Source: Pseudofabraea citricarpa (taxonomy: Eukaryota; Ascomycota; Leotiomycetes; Helotiales; Dermateaceae). From it: a DNA stretch of 64,000 nt. This document shows positions 26,294 to 37,900 of this stretch, in pieces. A program made the translations under genes and the position numbers. Where the stretch lies: NCBI GenBank assembly GCA_029641185.1, contig JAPWGK010000007.1, forward strand, positions 1,116,001 to 1,180,000. Reading direction: 5' to 3'. Position 1 is the stretch's first letter; each line of letters opens with the position of its first letter. The notes beneath the pieces are model-generated. The model saw only the letters and a list, made by a program, of their open reading frames with translations, was not told where the DNA came from and did not search any database.

Positions 26294-26913
26294 TATTAGA
26301 GTATATATAATATACTAATATATAAATACTAGTAATATATATAGCGTCGAACGGAACCGATCACGTGATAAACTTAGTAAATAGTCGAAGAATAATTAAT
26401 ATAATAGAATATATTAAATAAGTTATATATGTGTTAGTTCTTTGTAGCTTAGGAATAACCACCTTATTATATATATAATTATTTGATTCTAGTATATTCG
26501 ATATCACGTGTTATATTAATAATATTAATTATAAATCAATATATATTTGTAAGCATTTATTATAAATTAATATTAATTTATAATTGGTTGATTTATAATC
26601 GAATATACTAGAAACTATAAGAAATATAAATTAAGTTTAATATTATATGATTCGAGTAAACTTAATCGAAAAATCGTATATACGACTAAAAACCCAGATT
26701 ATTCTATCAAACTAGTCCCGATTAGGAAATCTATTCCTGATTTGGAATCCTTATAAAAAACTATATAAGATAAGACCTTTCCTTTTTAGGAAAGTTATAT
26801 AACTAAGTTAGGAAAAATCAATTTAGTTATTTTTTGTTCCTAAAGCTATAAAAACCTTAAACTATATAGGTTTATATAAAAGTACGATATTATATATATA
26901 ATAATATCTAATA
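26294..26913 (-). repeat. 3' LTR of Copia A1
   Basis: Plus-strand ends are TATTAGAGTATA and AATATCTAATA (both termini RIPed from TG...CA). It differs from the partner LTR only by C/T or G/A in the parts I compared. It keeps GATCACGTGATA (26,358-26,369) and TATCACGTGTTA (about 26,509). Confidence 0.95.
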
Positions 26914-26932
26914 CGTCCCCTTAATACGGACT
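26914..26932 (-). promoter_or_regulatory. Polypurine tract of Copia A1
   Basis: In element sense AAAAAGTCCGTATTAAGGGG precedes the 3' LTR by three bases. The AAGGGG core is the only purine run here, and the same sequence precedes the A3 LTR at about 52,735-52,751. Confidence 0.7.
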
Positions 26933-27020
26933 TTTTATTTATTTGATTTATAATAATAATAATAGTAATATTTATATATATTATATATATATATTATTTA
27001 ATATTAATTTGATTTATAAA

Positions 27021-28695
27021 TTAATCAAATTTATATTTTTCAAGTAGCTTTGTTAAACTATCTGCTTTTTAATTATTCGTATTTATATATATTAAGTCGA
27101 TTATTCCTTTATTAACTAAATCACGAATATAGTAATATTTTACTATTATATACTTAGTTCTTTTCGTAAATTCAGGATTTTTAGCTAATAATAAAGCTCT
27201 GTTATTATTAGTATATAAAGGGAATTTTTCTTAATTATAAAATCCTAATTCCTTTATAATTAATTTAATATATACTAATTCTTTTGCTACTATATATATA
27301 GCTATATATTTAGCCTCTGTAGTACTTTAAGCTATTATTAACTATAATTTTGATTTCTACGATATAAGGCTATTTCCTAGGAAGAATATATATCCGCTAG
27401 TTGATTTATATTATTTTAAATCACCTGCGTAATCTGAATTATAAAATCTATTTATATAAGGATTATATAAATAATTCGTTCCTTTATTTATAGTTCCTTT
27501 TAAATATCTGAATATTCGTTTAATAGTAGTTATATAAATATTACTAGGATTTGAAATAAATCGAGATAATTTAATTACGTTATATATAATATCAGGTCGT
27601 GATCCTAATATTATATATAATAAAGAACTAATAGCTATTTGAGCCTATTTAATATTAGTAACCGAACTAGTATATTTATTCGGTTCTAATTTAATTTTAT
27701 AATCTATAGGCGTACTAATTAGTTTATAATTAATTATATTAAATTTTTTAAGAACCTTATATATATATTTCTCTTAATATAATTTAAGTAATTGATTTTT
27801 AATATAATCGATTTATATTCCTAAATATTCCTTAATAGGGCCTAGGTTTTTAACTTTTAGATATTTAGATATATCGGTAATAAATTTATTAATATTATTA
27901 ATATTACCAACTATAGCTAAATCATCTACGTATACGATTATAATAATATTAGTATTATTATTTATAAATATATACGCTTTAGTTAGTAAAGGTTTAAAAC
28001 CTAATTTAGTTACTAATATATTTTTAAGCGTATAATATTATATACGAGCCGATTATTTTAAACTATATAAAGCCTTATTTAATTTAAGTATATAATTAGG
28101 ATTTTCTTTATTTTCAAATCCTATAGGTTAATATAAATATATATTATTATTTATATTTCCTTATATAAAAGCAGATATTATATCGATTTTATATATATCC
28201 TAATTATTTAATAAAGCTAATATAAATATAATTTTCCACGCTATTTGTTTAATAATACTAGCAAAAGTATTAATATAATTAATACTATATAATTATTCGA
28301 AACCTTTAGCTACGAATCTAGCTTTAAATTCGTAATACGTATTACTTTCTTTTAATTTATAAACCTACCTAGTTTTAAGTAGTTTTATATAATTATTAGG
28401 TGGTTTTACTAAGTTCTACGTATTATTCGAATTTAAGGTTTCTAATTCTTTTTTTATAGCTTTATTCTAATAATTATTATAGGGATTATTTTATAGCTTC
28501 TTTATAATTATTAGGTTCTAGAATTCGACTTTTTACTAATTCCTTAGGAATAATAATTTTATTATTATCGATAATAATACTATTAATATAATTTTCTAAT
28601 ATTTGAAAATTATTATTATTATTTATTATTATTATTAATTATTATATACTACTAGTTTATATGATATATTATTATTATTATTATTATTATAATTA

Positions 28696-28741
<46 letters not shown>

Positions 28742-28901
28742 ATTATATTATTATAATTATTATTATATTATTTTCGTATTATTAAATAATATTAATTAAT
28801 TATTTATTCTTTATTATTATTATTATTATTATTATTATTTATTATTATGATTATTAATTCTATATTATTATTTATTATTATTATTATTATTAGAATTATT
28901 A

Positions 28902-28954
<53 letters not shown>

Positions 28955-31421
28955 CTTCTTATAGTTCAGGTCTAGGAATATCCTTAATATCTGAATTATT
29001 ATTCGAATTATTATTATTATTATTCGAATTATTCGAATTTTCTAGTATATTCGAATTTTTATAAGATAATATAATATTAAAATCAGGTGATTCTTTAGAT
29101 AATAAATCTGAATAATTTTCCGTATTAATATAATCGTCTTTATAATATAATTCTTCTTTTATAATTATATCCCTAGTACTAATAATACCTTTATTAGGTA
29201 TATATACTAAGTAATTATTTGACGATTCGAATCCTAATAATATTCCTTTATTTGCTTTATTAGCAAATTTATTATTTCTTTTTTGTTTTGGTTCTAATAT
29301 ATAATATAAAGAACCTATTATTTTAATATAAGAAATATCAGGTTTATTATTAGTAATAACTTCGTACGGAGTTTTATTTATAGTAGAATTATAAGTCCTA
29401 TTTTTTATATAAGCTATAGATTAAATTATATAAGGCTAAAGTTTTAAAGGAATATTCTTTTCCTTAGTAATACTAATTAATCGTTCTATAATATAACGAT
29501 TTAAACGCTCTAATATACCGTTTTATGATTAGGTATAAGGACTTATATATTCATATATAATTCCTTTCGAATTAGTAAATAAAATCTATTTATTTGATTT
29601 TAATTCGAGAGTATTATCTAGCCTTAATACTTTAATTTTTATATTAAATTGATTTTTAATTAAATTATAAAAATTAATTAATATATTTATAGCTTCGGCC
29701 TTTAATTTTATATTATATAACCAAATATACTTAGATTTACTATAAGTAAAGGTTATAAAATATTTTTGGCCTTTTATTCCTAGTATTTTAAAAGGACTAT
29801 ATAAATCTATATTAAAATTAGTTAATATAATAGTAGGCTCTTTTTATAGTATTCGACTTATTATTTCGGTAAATTTACTATAATAATACGAATTATAATT
29901 ATTATAATTTTTATTACTAGGAATAACTAATCTTTTAGTATTTTCTATAGTTTTAATTATAAAGTCTTTATTTATATAACTTAATCTTTTATAATATAAA
30001 TCTAAGTTATTTTCCTTTTTAGGAATAATTTCGACTTTATATACTATAGGTTTAAGTATATTATAATTTACTTGAATATTTAAATAATAAGCGTTATAAT
30101 TCTAAATAGCTTTATTTTAATCGATTTATTTATATTAGTTATATACGCTTTATTATTTGAAAATACTAAGGTCTACTTTTTATTAGTTAATTCTTTAGTA
30201 CTAATTAAAGTGGTTTTTAATTTAGGAATATAATTAACTTTAGTAATAGTTATTTCCTAATTATTATATAATATAGGAATATTTCCTATTCCTTTAATAG
30301 GAATTTTATTATTATTAGCTAGTATAATATTCTTATTATTAATTAGTTTATAATCTAATAACTAATCTTTATTATTCGTATAATATTTGGTAGTACCTAA
30401 ATCGAGGATAATTTTATTATCTAAATAATTAACTAAATTAATACTAGGATTATTATCTTTAGATTTAATATAATCTGAATCTATATATCCTAATATAATT
30501 AATTTAGTCGAATTATCCTTAGTATTCGATTCTTTATTTAAATCCTTTTGTTTTTTATTATTCGAATTAGATTTATTCGAATTATTATTCGAATTATTTT
30601 TATTCGAATTCTTTTTATTATCCTTTTTATTCGTATTATTTTTATTACGTAATTTAGGATATTTAATAAAATAATTAGATTTAAGGTAACCTTTTTTATT
30701 ATACGATTTATAATAGGGTATTTTATATTACTAGCTTTATTAGCTTTTATATTAATATTTATTTGTTATTCCTCTAAAATTAATTCGGATATTAATTTAG
30801 AAATATTAATTAATTTAATATTCCTTCCTAATTCCTTAAATTTCCTAGAGGCGAACGAATTAAAAGAGCTAGGTAATCCTTTAAATAAAATCTACGCTAA
30901 AAATATCTTAGGAACTTTGTAACCTAATTCCTTTAAATATATATTTAACGATTAAATAATACTAGTATATTTGTTAATATTTAAATAGAATTATAATTAG
31001 CCTCTATTAATTTATTAAAATACCTTCCTACTAATTTAATAGTAGATTTACTAAAGGTACTATTAATAGCTATATATAAGTTACTAGCGTCTTTTTAATC
31101 TTTAAATCTTTTATTTATTTTAATTAAAATAATTAATTATAAGATACCTAGTACTTTTAAATTATTCCTATTATATTCAGATTCCTTTTTGTAATATTTG
31201 ACTACTAATTCCTTACTAAAAGGTTTTTTATAGTTAACTTTGTTAGAATCAAGTAACTTTTTATTAAAATATAAGTCTTTGTTAGGTTCGGTTTTAGTAT
31301 TATTAATATAAGTTATAAAACTATTAATTTTAAGGAATAAATTAGTATTAATTTTTTATTTGATATAATTAGTTATACTAATTAATTTATCTCCTTTAAA
31401 GGAAATATTATTAGAGGCTAT
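27021..31421 (-). pseudogene. Copia-A1 gag-pol polyprotein remnant
   Basis: Minus-strand frame from ATAGCCTCT (former ATG, 31,421) to the TAA at 27,021 after KYKFD. Gag carries a zinc knuckle at about 30,672-30,716 read as YX2YX4YX4Y. Protease: LDLGTT near 30,400 (DSGAT expected). Integrase: YYKRLSYIN, then YNSYYY (HHCC residues turned to Tyr) near 29,880-29,980, DLYSPF, RLDNTLELKS and ERLNRYIIERL. An Asn-rich linker follows (28.6-29.0 kb). RT has an intact YVDD at 27,921-27,932. RNase H shows NSDYAGDLK near 27,415-27,445 and ends KADSLTKLLEKYKFD. About 1,467 codons, normal for copia; roughly one stop per 25-40 codons. Confidence 0.9.
28605..28966 (-). repeat. ATT/AAT microsatellite in the A1 poly-Asn linker
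   Basis: Interrupted ATT repeats (AAT on the coding minus strand) between integrase and RT, encoding long Asn runs with interruptions. In A2 the corresponding tract is an uninterrupted ~200 bp, so the tract length varies between copies. Confidence 0.9.
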
Positions 31422-31919
31422 TTTTATATATATATATTTATATTATAATAATAAACTAGTTAGATTTTATATATTAGTTATATATATATATAAATAATTA
31501 GGAAATATTATTATTTCCTAGAAATATTAATATTTATATATTATATTAATATAAGTTCCTATAATAAGTAGTTTCGACTTTCCTATAGAATTCTATTAAA
31601 AACTAACTTGAAAAATTAATAACTCCTTATATAAGAGAGTCACGTAGATAATTTTTATAAATATAAGATTCTTTATAGAAAAATATAATATATATAATTT
31701 CCTTTTTCGGAAATCCTACGTATATACGCCTAAATATAATTATTTAGGTCTTTTTATACCTTCGTAATACTAAAAATTTAGTATTAGTATTTTTATCGAT
31801 AAGTTTGATATATATATAATATTACTAAATAATAAGGTCTTTTATATTACCTAGTAATATATATATAACCTACTAAAATTAATTTTTCTTATATTAGAAT
31901 TTTTTAGAATAATATATAT

Positions 31920-31957
<38 letters not shown>

Positions 31958-32408
31958 ATATATATTATAATTCGAATATCGAATAATTCGATTATTCGAA
32001 TTATATATAAATTACCCCTCTCCGAGGATAGCTTCTTAGTAATTTATATACCTAAAAAATTAATATAATATATACTAATTATATTAAAACAGATACGACT
32101 AGAATTTCCTAGTAAATATAAGTCGACTTTATATAAAACTAGGGTAATTACTAGCCGGATACCTTAGTATATAGAGATAATAATACCACCCGCTATAGGA
32201 TTACGTAATCGTAATAGTATTATCCCTAGTTATTATAGCTTATTCGCTCGCTATAGGCTAGCTATAGGGACGTAGGTCACGGGTTTTAATATATTAGTAA
32301 TAATAAAAGGAGGTAGGAATATACTAAAATATTACTTCGGGAATATACGTAGCCTAATATATAAGGCTCCGAAGTTAGTTAGTAAATCACGTGTTTGGTT
32401 ACAAGACC
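31422..32408 (-). other. Untranslated leader of Copia A1 with AT hairpin
   Basis: Lies between the primer-binding site and gag. Positions about 31,908-31,970 form a near-perfect palindrome around a (TA)n core, flanked by AATAATATATATTATTA and its complement. Positions 31,971-32,001 are a second imperfect palindrome of TTCGAATA/ATTCGAA units. Positions 32,140-32,408 are the most GC-rich stretch of the window. No ORF was recognised. Confidence 0.7.
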
Positions 32409-32420
32409 GGGCTTATAACC
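32409..32420 (-). promoter_or_regulatory. Primer-binding site, initiator-tRNA half-molecule type
   Basis: Directly inside the 5' LTR the minus strand reads GGTTATAAGCCC. The complement of the initiator tRNA-Met anticodon loop is GGTTATGAGCCC, so this is a one-base match. The difference (TG to TA) is itself a RIP change. Half-tRNA priming from the anticodon region is known for Drosophila copia and relatives. Confidence 0.8.
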
Positions 32421-33039
32421 TGTTAGAGTATATATAATATACTAATATATAAATACTAGTAATATATATAGCGTCGAACGGAACCGATTATATAATAAAC
32501 TTAGTAAATAGTTAAAGAATAATTAATATAATAGAATATATTAAATAAGTTATATATATATTAGTTCTTTATAGCTTAGGAATAACTACCTTATTATATA
32601 TATAATTATTTGATTCTAGTATATTCGATATCACGTGTTATATTAATAATATTAATTATAAATTAATATATATTTGTAAGCATTTATTATAAATTAATAT
32701 TAATTTATAATTAGTTGATTTATAATCGAATATACTAGAAACTATAAGAAATATAAATTAAGTTTAATATTATATGATTCGAGTAAACTTAATCGAAAAA
32801 TCGTATATACGACTAAAAACCCAGATTATTCTATCAAACTAGTCCCGATTAGGAAATCTATTCCTGATTTGGAATCCTTATAAAAAACTACATAGGATAA
32901 GACCTTTCCTTTTTAGGAAAGTCACATGACTAAGTTAGGAAAAATCAATTTAGTTATTTTTGTTCCTAAAGCTATAAAAACCTCAAACCATATAGGTTTA
33001 TATAAAAGTACGATATTATATATATAATAATATCCAACA
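32421..33039 (-). repeat. 5' LTR of Copia A1
   Basis: Intact termini on the plus strand, TGTTAGAGTATA and TATCCAACA; read in element sense it starts TGTTGGATATT. A TATAAAAG-like box at about 32,999-33,006 lies in the plus orientation only. Inner parts are RIPed where the partner is not, and the reverse holds near 32,890-33,039. Confidence 0.95.
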
Positions 33040-33774
33040 AATAATATAAGTAAAAACCTATCTTACTAAATAAAAACGTTTATAACCTCCAAAGGAATAA
33101 TATAAGAGCCTTTTATAATATATAATCTCTAGATAAATAAAGTGGTAAAGAATATTAGGTATTACTTATAATTATAAGTAAAGATATTATCTTATAACTC
33201 TAGTATATTAATTAAGTATTAGCCTAAGCTATTATAGATAGCCTAATATATTTATAACTAATATTTATATAATATTATTAGGAAAACCCCCTTTAAGGTA
33301 ATAAATTATATTTACCCTAACTTTAGATATATACAAAAGATTAGATTTATAATATATAACTTAATTAGAAAGAAACTGAAAAAGGAAGTAAAAAAAAGAA
33401 CTATTATTAGAAAACTTATAGGGTATAAAAGAAGTTATATTTATTAAGTACTTATACTAGATAAAAAGATTATATAAGTAACTAACTATTATATTATAGA
33501 GAAAGACTTTATAATAATTACTACTAGCTTTGCTCTAGTAAAGCCTAATAAAATATTACTCTTAGTTAAGAGGCGGCGGCTAAATAATAATATACTAGAT
33601 ATAAGAGGAGAAGGAAATAATAAATCTAATTATCTTATTATAATAAATAATAGTAATAATAATAATAACTTATTTTATTATAAAATATAAAGTAAAGAAA
33701 ATAACCTTATATAAACAAATAAGTAAGATAAAAAAAATAACCTTAGCCTAGTAATTAAAACGTAACTAAGTAAA
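33040..33774 (+). pseudogene. Copia-B1 integrase C-terminal part
   Basis: Continues the frame broken at 26,293 across the TSD. It gives SKGII-stop-EPFIIYNL, matching the copia 'SPYTPQQNG' block. ETPFE-like KTPFKVINY and GKLIGY-like RKLIGYKRSYIY follow, then DKKII-stop-VTNY. An Asn-rich tract (NNSNNNNN) at about 33,647-33,670 is the usual variable linker before RT. It is interrupted at 33,775 by Copia-D2. Confidence 0.85.
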
Positions 33775-33971
33775 TATTATATAATAAAAGTAGAGTTAGT
33801 TTAAGTAATTAAGAAAGCGTAAAAAGTATAATTTATATTATCTAATTAGGAGGAGTAAGAGACTATAAGAAAGAGCGTATTTATATAAGATTAATACTTA
33901 TTACTAAGTAGATTATCTTAGTTATCTTAATTCCTTATATAATAAATTACTTAATCCTAGATTCTATAATA
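33775..33971 (-). repeat. 3' LTR of Copia D2
   Basis: 197 bp, starting TATTATATAATAAAAG and ending GATTCTATAATA on the plus strand. It matches the reverse complement of the D1 LTRs. It lies about 320 bp left of the D1 insertion point. Confidence 0.92.
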
Positions 33972-34295
33972 TACCTTATAGTTTATTATACTTAGTACGC
34001 GTATTACTTTCTAGGAATATAAGATTAATATATTATCCCTAAATAAGTAAATAATATAAGCTAGGTAATTATATTATATACGATTATTTATTAACCGAAT
34101 TATTAGATTAAGTTTATAAATTAGAGATTTCCTTATATTATCTTTAGTTCTTCTAATTTAGCTAATACTAGGAGTAGCCTAATTATTATTTTATAGATTA
34201 GAGATCTTACTTATAAAATCCTTATTTTACGACTCCTTCCTTTTTCTCTCTTATAACCTTAATCTTAATCTTAATTATAATATTATTAAGCTTAA

Positions 34296-34493
34296 TATTA
34301 TAGAATCTAGGATTAGGTAATTTATTATATAAGGGATTAGGATAACTAAGGTAGTCTACTTAGTAATAAGTATTATTCTTATATAAATACGCTTTTTCTT
34401 ATAATCTCTTACTTCTCCTAAATTAGATAATATAAATTATATTTTCTACGTTTTCTTAATTACTTAAACTAACTTTACTTTTACTATATAATA
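34296..34493 (+). repeat. 5' LTR of Copia D1 and adjacent primer site
   Basis: Starts TATTATAGAATCTAGG and ends ACTATATAATA. The next bases, GTTATAAGCCT (34,494-34,504), match the initiator-tRNA anticodon-loop complement GTTATGAGCCC apart from two RIP-type transitions. Confidence 0.92.
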
Positions 34494-34999
34494 GTTATAA
34501 GCCTAGCTTATAATTAAAGCTTCCTAAAATTATATTTAAATCGTAAGAGAGCTAGAGAATAATTATTCTTAAGTTTAAAATCTATTACTATTATTATAAC
34601 CTCTAAAACTAACTAATAAGAAGCTAAGAAGATCTCTTTAAAAGATTATAACTTATAACCTAACTAGTTCCTCTAATTCTACTACTAAGCTCGTATAAGG
34701 TATATCTAGGAGCTTATAAACCTAGATACTATAAACGTAAAGAGTATAAATACTAACCCTCTTATATAAGTACTAATTATTAATAAGCTTATTAATAAGA
34801 GAATAATACTTAATTAATAATTATACTTAGATTAGGTAATAATTAATAAGCTTTCTAGACTAAAACCTAGCTTATTATAAGATATTATAGCTATATATAA
34901 TAATATATAATATAAGCTTAATACTTAGCTAAGAATTTATATTATAAAATAAGCGAGCTAGTTATATAATATAACCGAATATTATACCCTTAAGTAATA

Positions 35000-37900
35000 G
35001 GTTAAATAAATAGTTTCTCTCTTAATTTTAACTTTAATTAATATAATAATTAGAGAAAAAAAAGACTTAAGCTTATAAATAATTATTTAATTACTAAAAT
35101 TATAACTTATACCTACTAATAATAATATATTAATTATTATCTACTAAGAGTATAATATTATACTTAAGTAAGTAAAGAAAGATAATATAAATCCTATATA
35201 ATAATATTAGAAATAACTTAGAATACTCTAATAAGCTTAGATATATAATATACTAGAGATATAAGGCTCGCTTATAACTAGAAAGTTTCTTATAATTATA
35301 TTTATAAAGATAACTCTAGAATAAAAAAGACTCTAATTAATAGAATATATTAAAGTAAATAAACTTAGACTCCTAAGTAAAATACTTAAGTAATATAAAA
35401 ATTAATTTTTTATTCTAATATATAAAAATTTAATCTAATTTATAATTAAAAGGATAATAATTTTTATTACTCTTAGAGGAAGATTAAATAATACTAGAAA
35501 CTAATATATTAGCTTAACTTAATAAAAGTAGAAATAATCTTATTTTTACTAAGATAAAAAAGATAAAAAATACTTTTAGAAACCCTTAATATATTTATTT
35601 CTTAAGTATACTCTTATAAGAAGCTTAAGGAGAAATCTTAGAAATCTTTCTTCTAAAGAAAAATATTATATAATCTAAGATTATTTATAAAATAAAAACT
35701 AAGGTTTAATACGTAATAAGTTTACTAAGAAAAATTAAAAGATCTTAAATTTTAGGGACTTATCCTAAAAAAGAAAAAAATCTTTTAAAAGTTTTACTAA
35801 TAAATACCTAAGACTTATAAATATAATAATCTTAGACCTAAAACTTATAATCTAATAACTAGATATAAGTATTTATATAATTATAAACTTTTTAAGCTAC
35901 CTATTATCTAATAATATATTTATTAATAATTATAAAGTTACTTACTTAGTAAATAATAAGGAACTTTTAGTTCTAAGCTTATTAGTTAAAGTAAATTTAG
36001 ATAATATAATAGATATAAGAATTTCGTATCTATTAATCTTATTTTATAATACTAGGATTATAAAAAATATATTAGATAAAGTAAATAAAAAAGAAATAAT
36101 AAATTTAATATTTTATAATATTAAAGTAATTAAGAGGTTTAATATTAATATAATATTAGAGATTTTTCTTAAGAAGGTTAAGATTTAATACTAAGAGTTT
36201 AATAGCTTATTAAGGTATAAGAGTAAAAAGAAAAATATATATATTAAGAAATTAAAACTTTTATTTAATATTATATTCTTAGAATATAAGTTATTTTCCT
36301 TTTACTTAAAGCTTCTTATAAATATCTCTTTAAGTATTACTAGGATCCTTATATTCCTTATAATTAGATAAAAAATAAAGCTAAGACTTAAGAACTAAAA
36401 GAGATTTTTATATCTAAGATTAGATTCTAAATAACTTTAGTATAATAAAATAAGATATCTTAGCCTAATAGTTTTAAGTATATTTATTAGATTAATTTAT
36501 AATATAAAAATAAGTAGGATAAAATAAGCGAAATATAAGTATTATTTTATAGCTTATATTAGCTAAAGAATATTAAAGTAATTACTAGAAAAAAGATTAT
36601 TTTAATCCTTTTAGAAAATTAATTAGAACTTATTTAATTTTAAATATAAGTATAATAATTTCTCTTAATTACTTATAATTAAAAATAAATATAATAAAAA
36701 GCTTTTTAGTTTTATACTTAGATAAAAGACTTATAAGAAGATATATTATTCTCTTAAGAGTTTTAAGAGCTAAATAAGAACTTAATATAAGCTTTTAATT
36801 TATAAAATTAAGTAAGATAATAATATATCTATAATTATAATTAAAGATATTACTTATTACTAATATTAAATAAAAGAAATAAATATTAACCTTAAGCTTT
36901 CTCTAATATATATATATAAGATAAATAATAAAGTAAAATAAGCTAGATAAAAAATAATTATAAGATCTATAAAGATAAAAGAGAATATAAACCTTTTAGT
37001 AAGCTTATAACTAAAAATTATACTTATAAGAATCTTCTTATATAATATTAACTTATTCTAAGCTAATAATATAAAAACCTTAAATAAGATATTTAACTTC
37101 TAGTTTTATTTATACTTTTAATAATATAATCCTAAGTAGATTATTAACTTAATAATAAATCTCTAACTTAATTAAAATAAGATTTATATATATAGCTATT
37201 AGATATACTTATTAATTAAAGAATAAAAAGCTAGGAGCTTAATAAAAGCTTTTAAAATTAAATTATAAGCTTATATTAGATATTTAATAAAATATATTAT
37301 ATTTAATATTTATAAAGTATAAGTTCTTATATTTAATAGAATTATTATTACTAGAAATATTAGATTTAATAAGAATATTAGATATAATCTAAATAAAAAA
37401 TAAAAAAAAAACTAATTACTTATAATTATTAAAATAATAATAAATATAATTAAAATTAAAGAACCTAAAATTTAAGATATTAAATTAATACTTAGTAATC
37501 TAATTAAATAAGAAAATATAAGTCTTATAATTAAGTAAAATAAAAAGCTTATTAAAAGAAGTAATAATACTCTTATTAATCTAAGAAGTAATATTTTAGT
37601 TTCTTAAGAGATCGAGTCTTAAGTAAAAGCTAAAAAGCTAATATAAGAAGTTATATTAATACTTTTAGTAATTATAAAGTAATAAAAGAATAATTTATTT
37701 AATTAACTTTTAGGACTTTTATCTTTTAATAATACTCTTAAACCTAAAAGTATATTAGCTTTAGAAAATAAAAATAATAATAAAATAATAAAAGTTAACT
37801 TAAGTAATTTATTACTAAGAAGAATAATATCTTAGGTAATTATATAATAAAAGGAATTATATAATTAAGTAATAGGTTAATAAAAGCTTTCTTAGGAAAA

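Larger units (their letters stand above)
26294..33039 (-). mobile_element. Complete Copia-A element A1 (6,746 bp)
   Basis: Bounded by LTRs of 620 bp (26,294-26,913) and 619 bp (32,421-33,039). The perfect 5-bp duplication AATAA lies at 26,289-26,293 and 33,040-33,044. Minus-strand order: 5' LTR, primer-binding site, ~1 kb leader, gag-PR-IN-RT-RH, purine tract, 3' LTR. This is the copia gene order. It is inserted in the integrase of Copia-B1. It is the least RIPed large element here: many CpA/TpG survive and several motifs are intact, including YVDD. Confidence 0.95.

Noticed and set aside
32421..33039. Solo LTR of Copia-A
   Set aside because: A flanking duplication is absent at its left side, and a partner LTR with matching AATAA lies at 26,294; it is the 5' LTR of the complete element A1.
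33775..34493. A terminal-inverted-repeat DNA transposon bounded by 198-bp inverted repeats
   Set aside because: The inverted 198-bp copies are the LTRs of two oppositely oriented Copia-D elements, each with its own partner LTR and target duplication.
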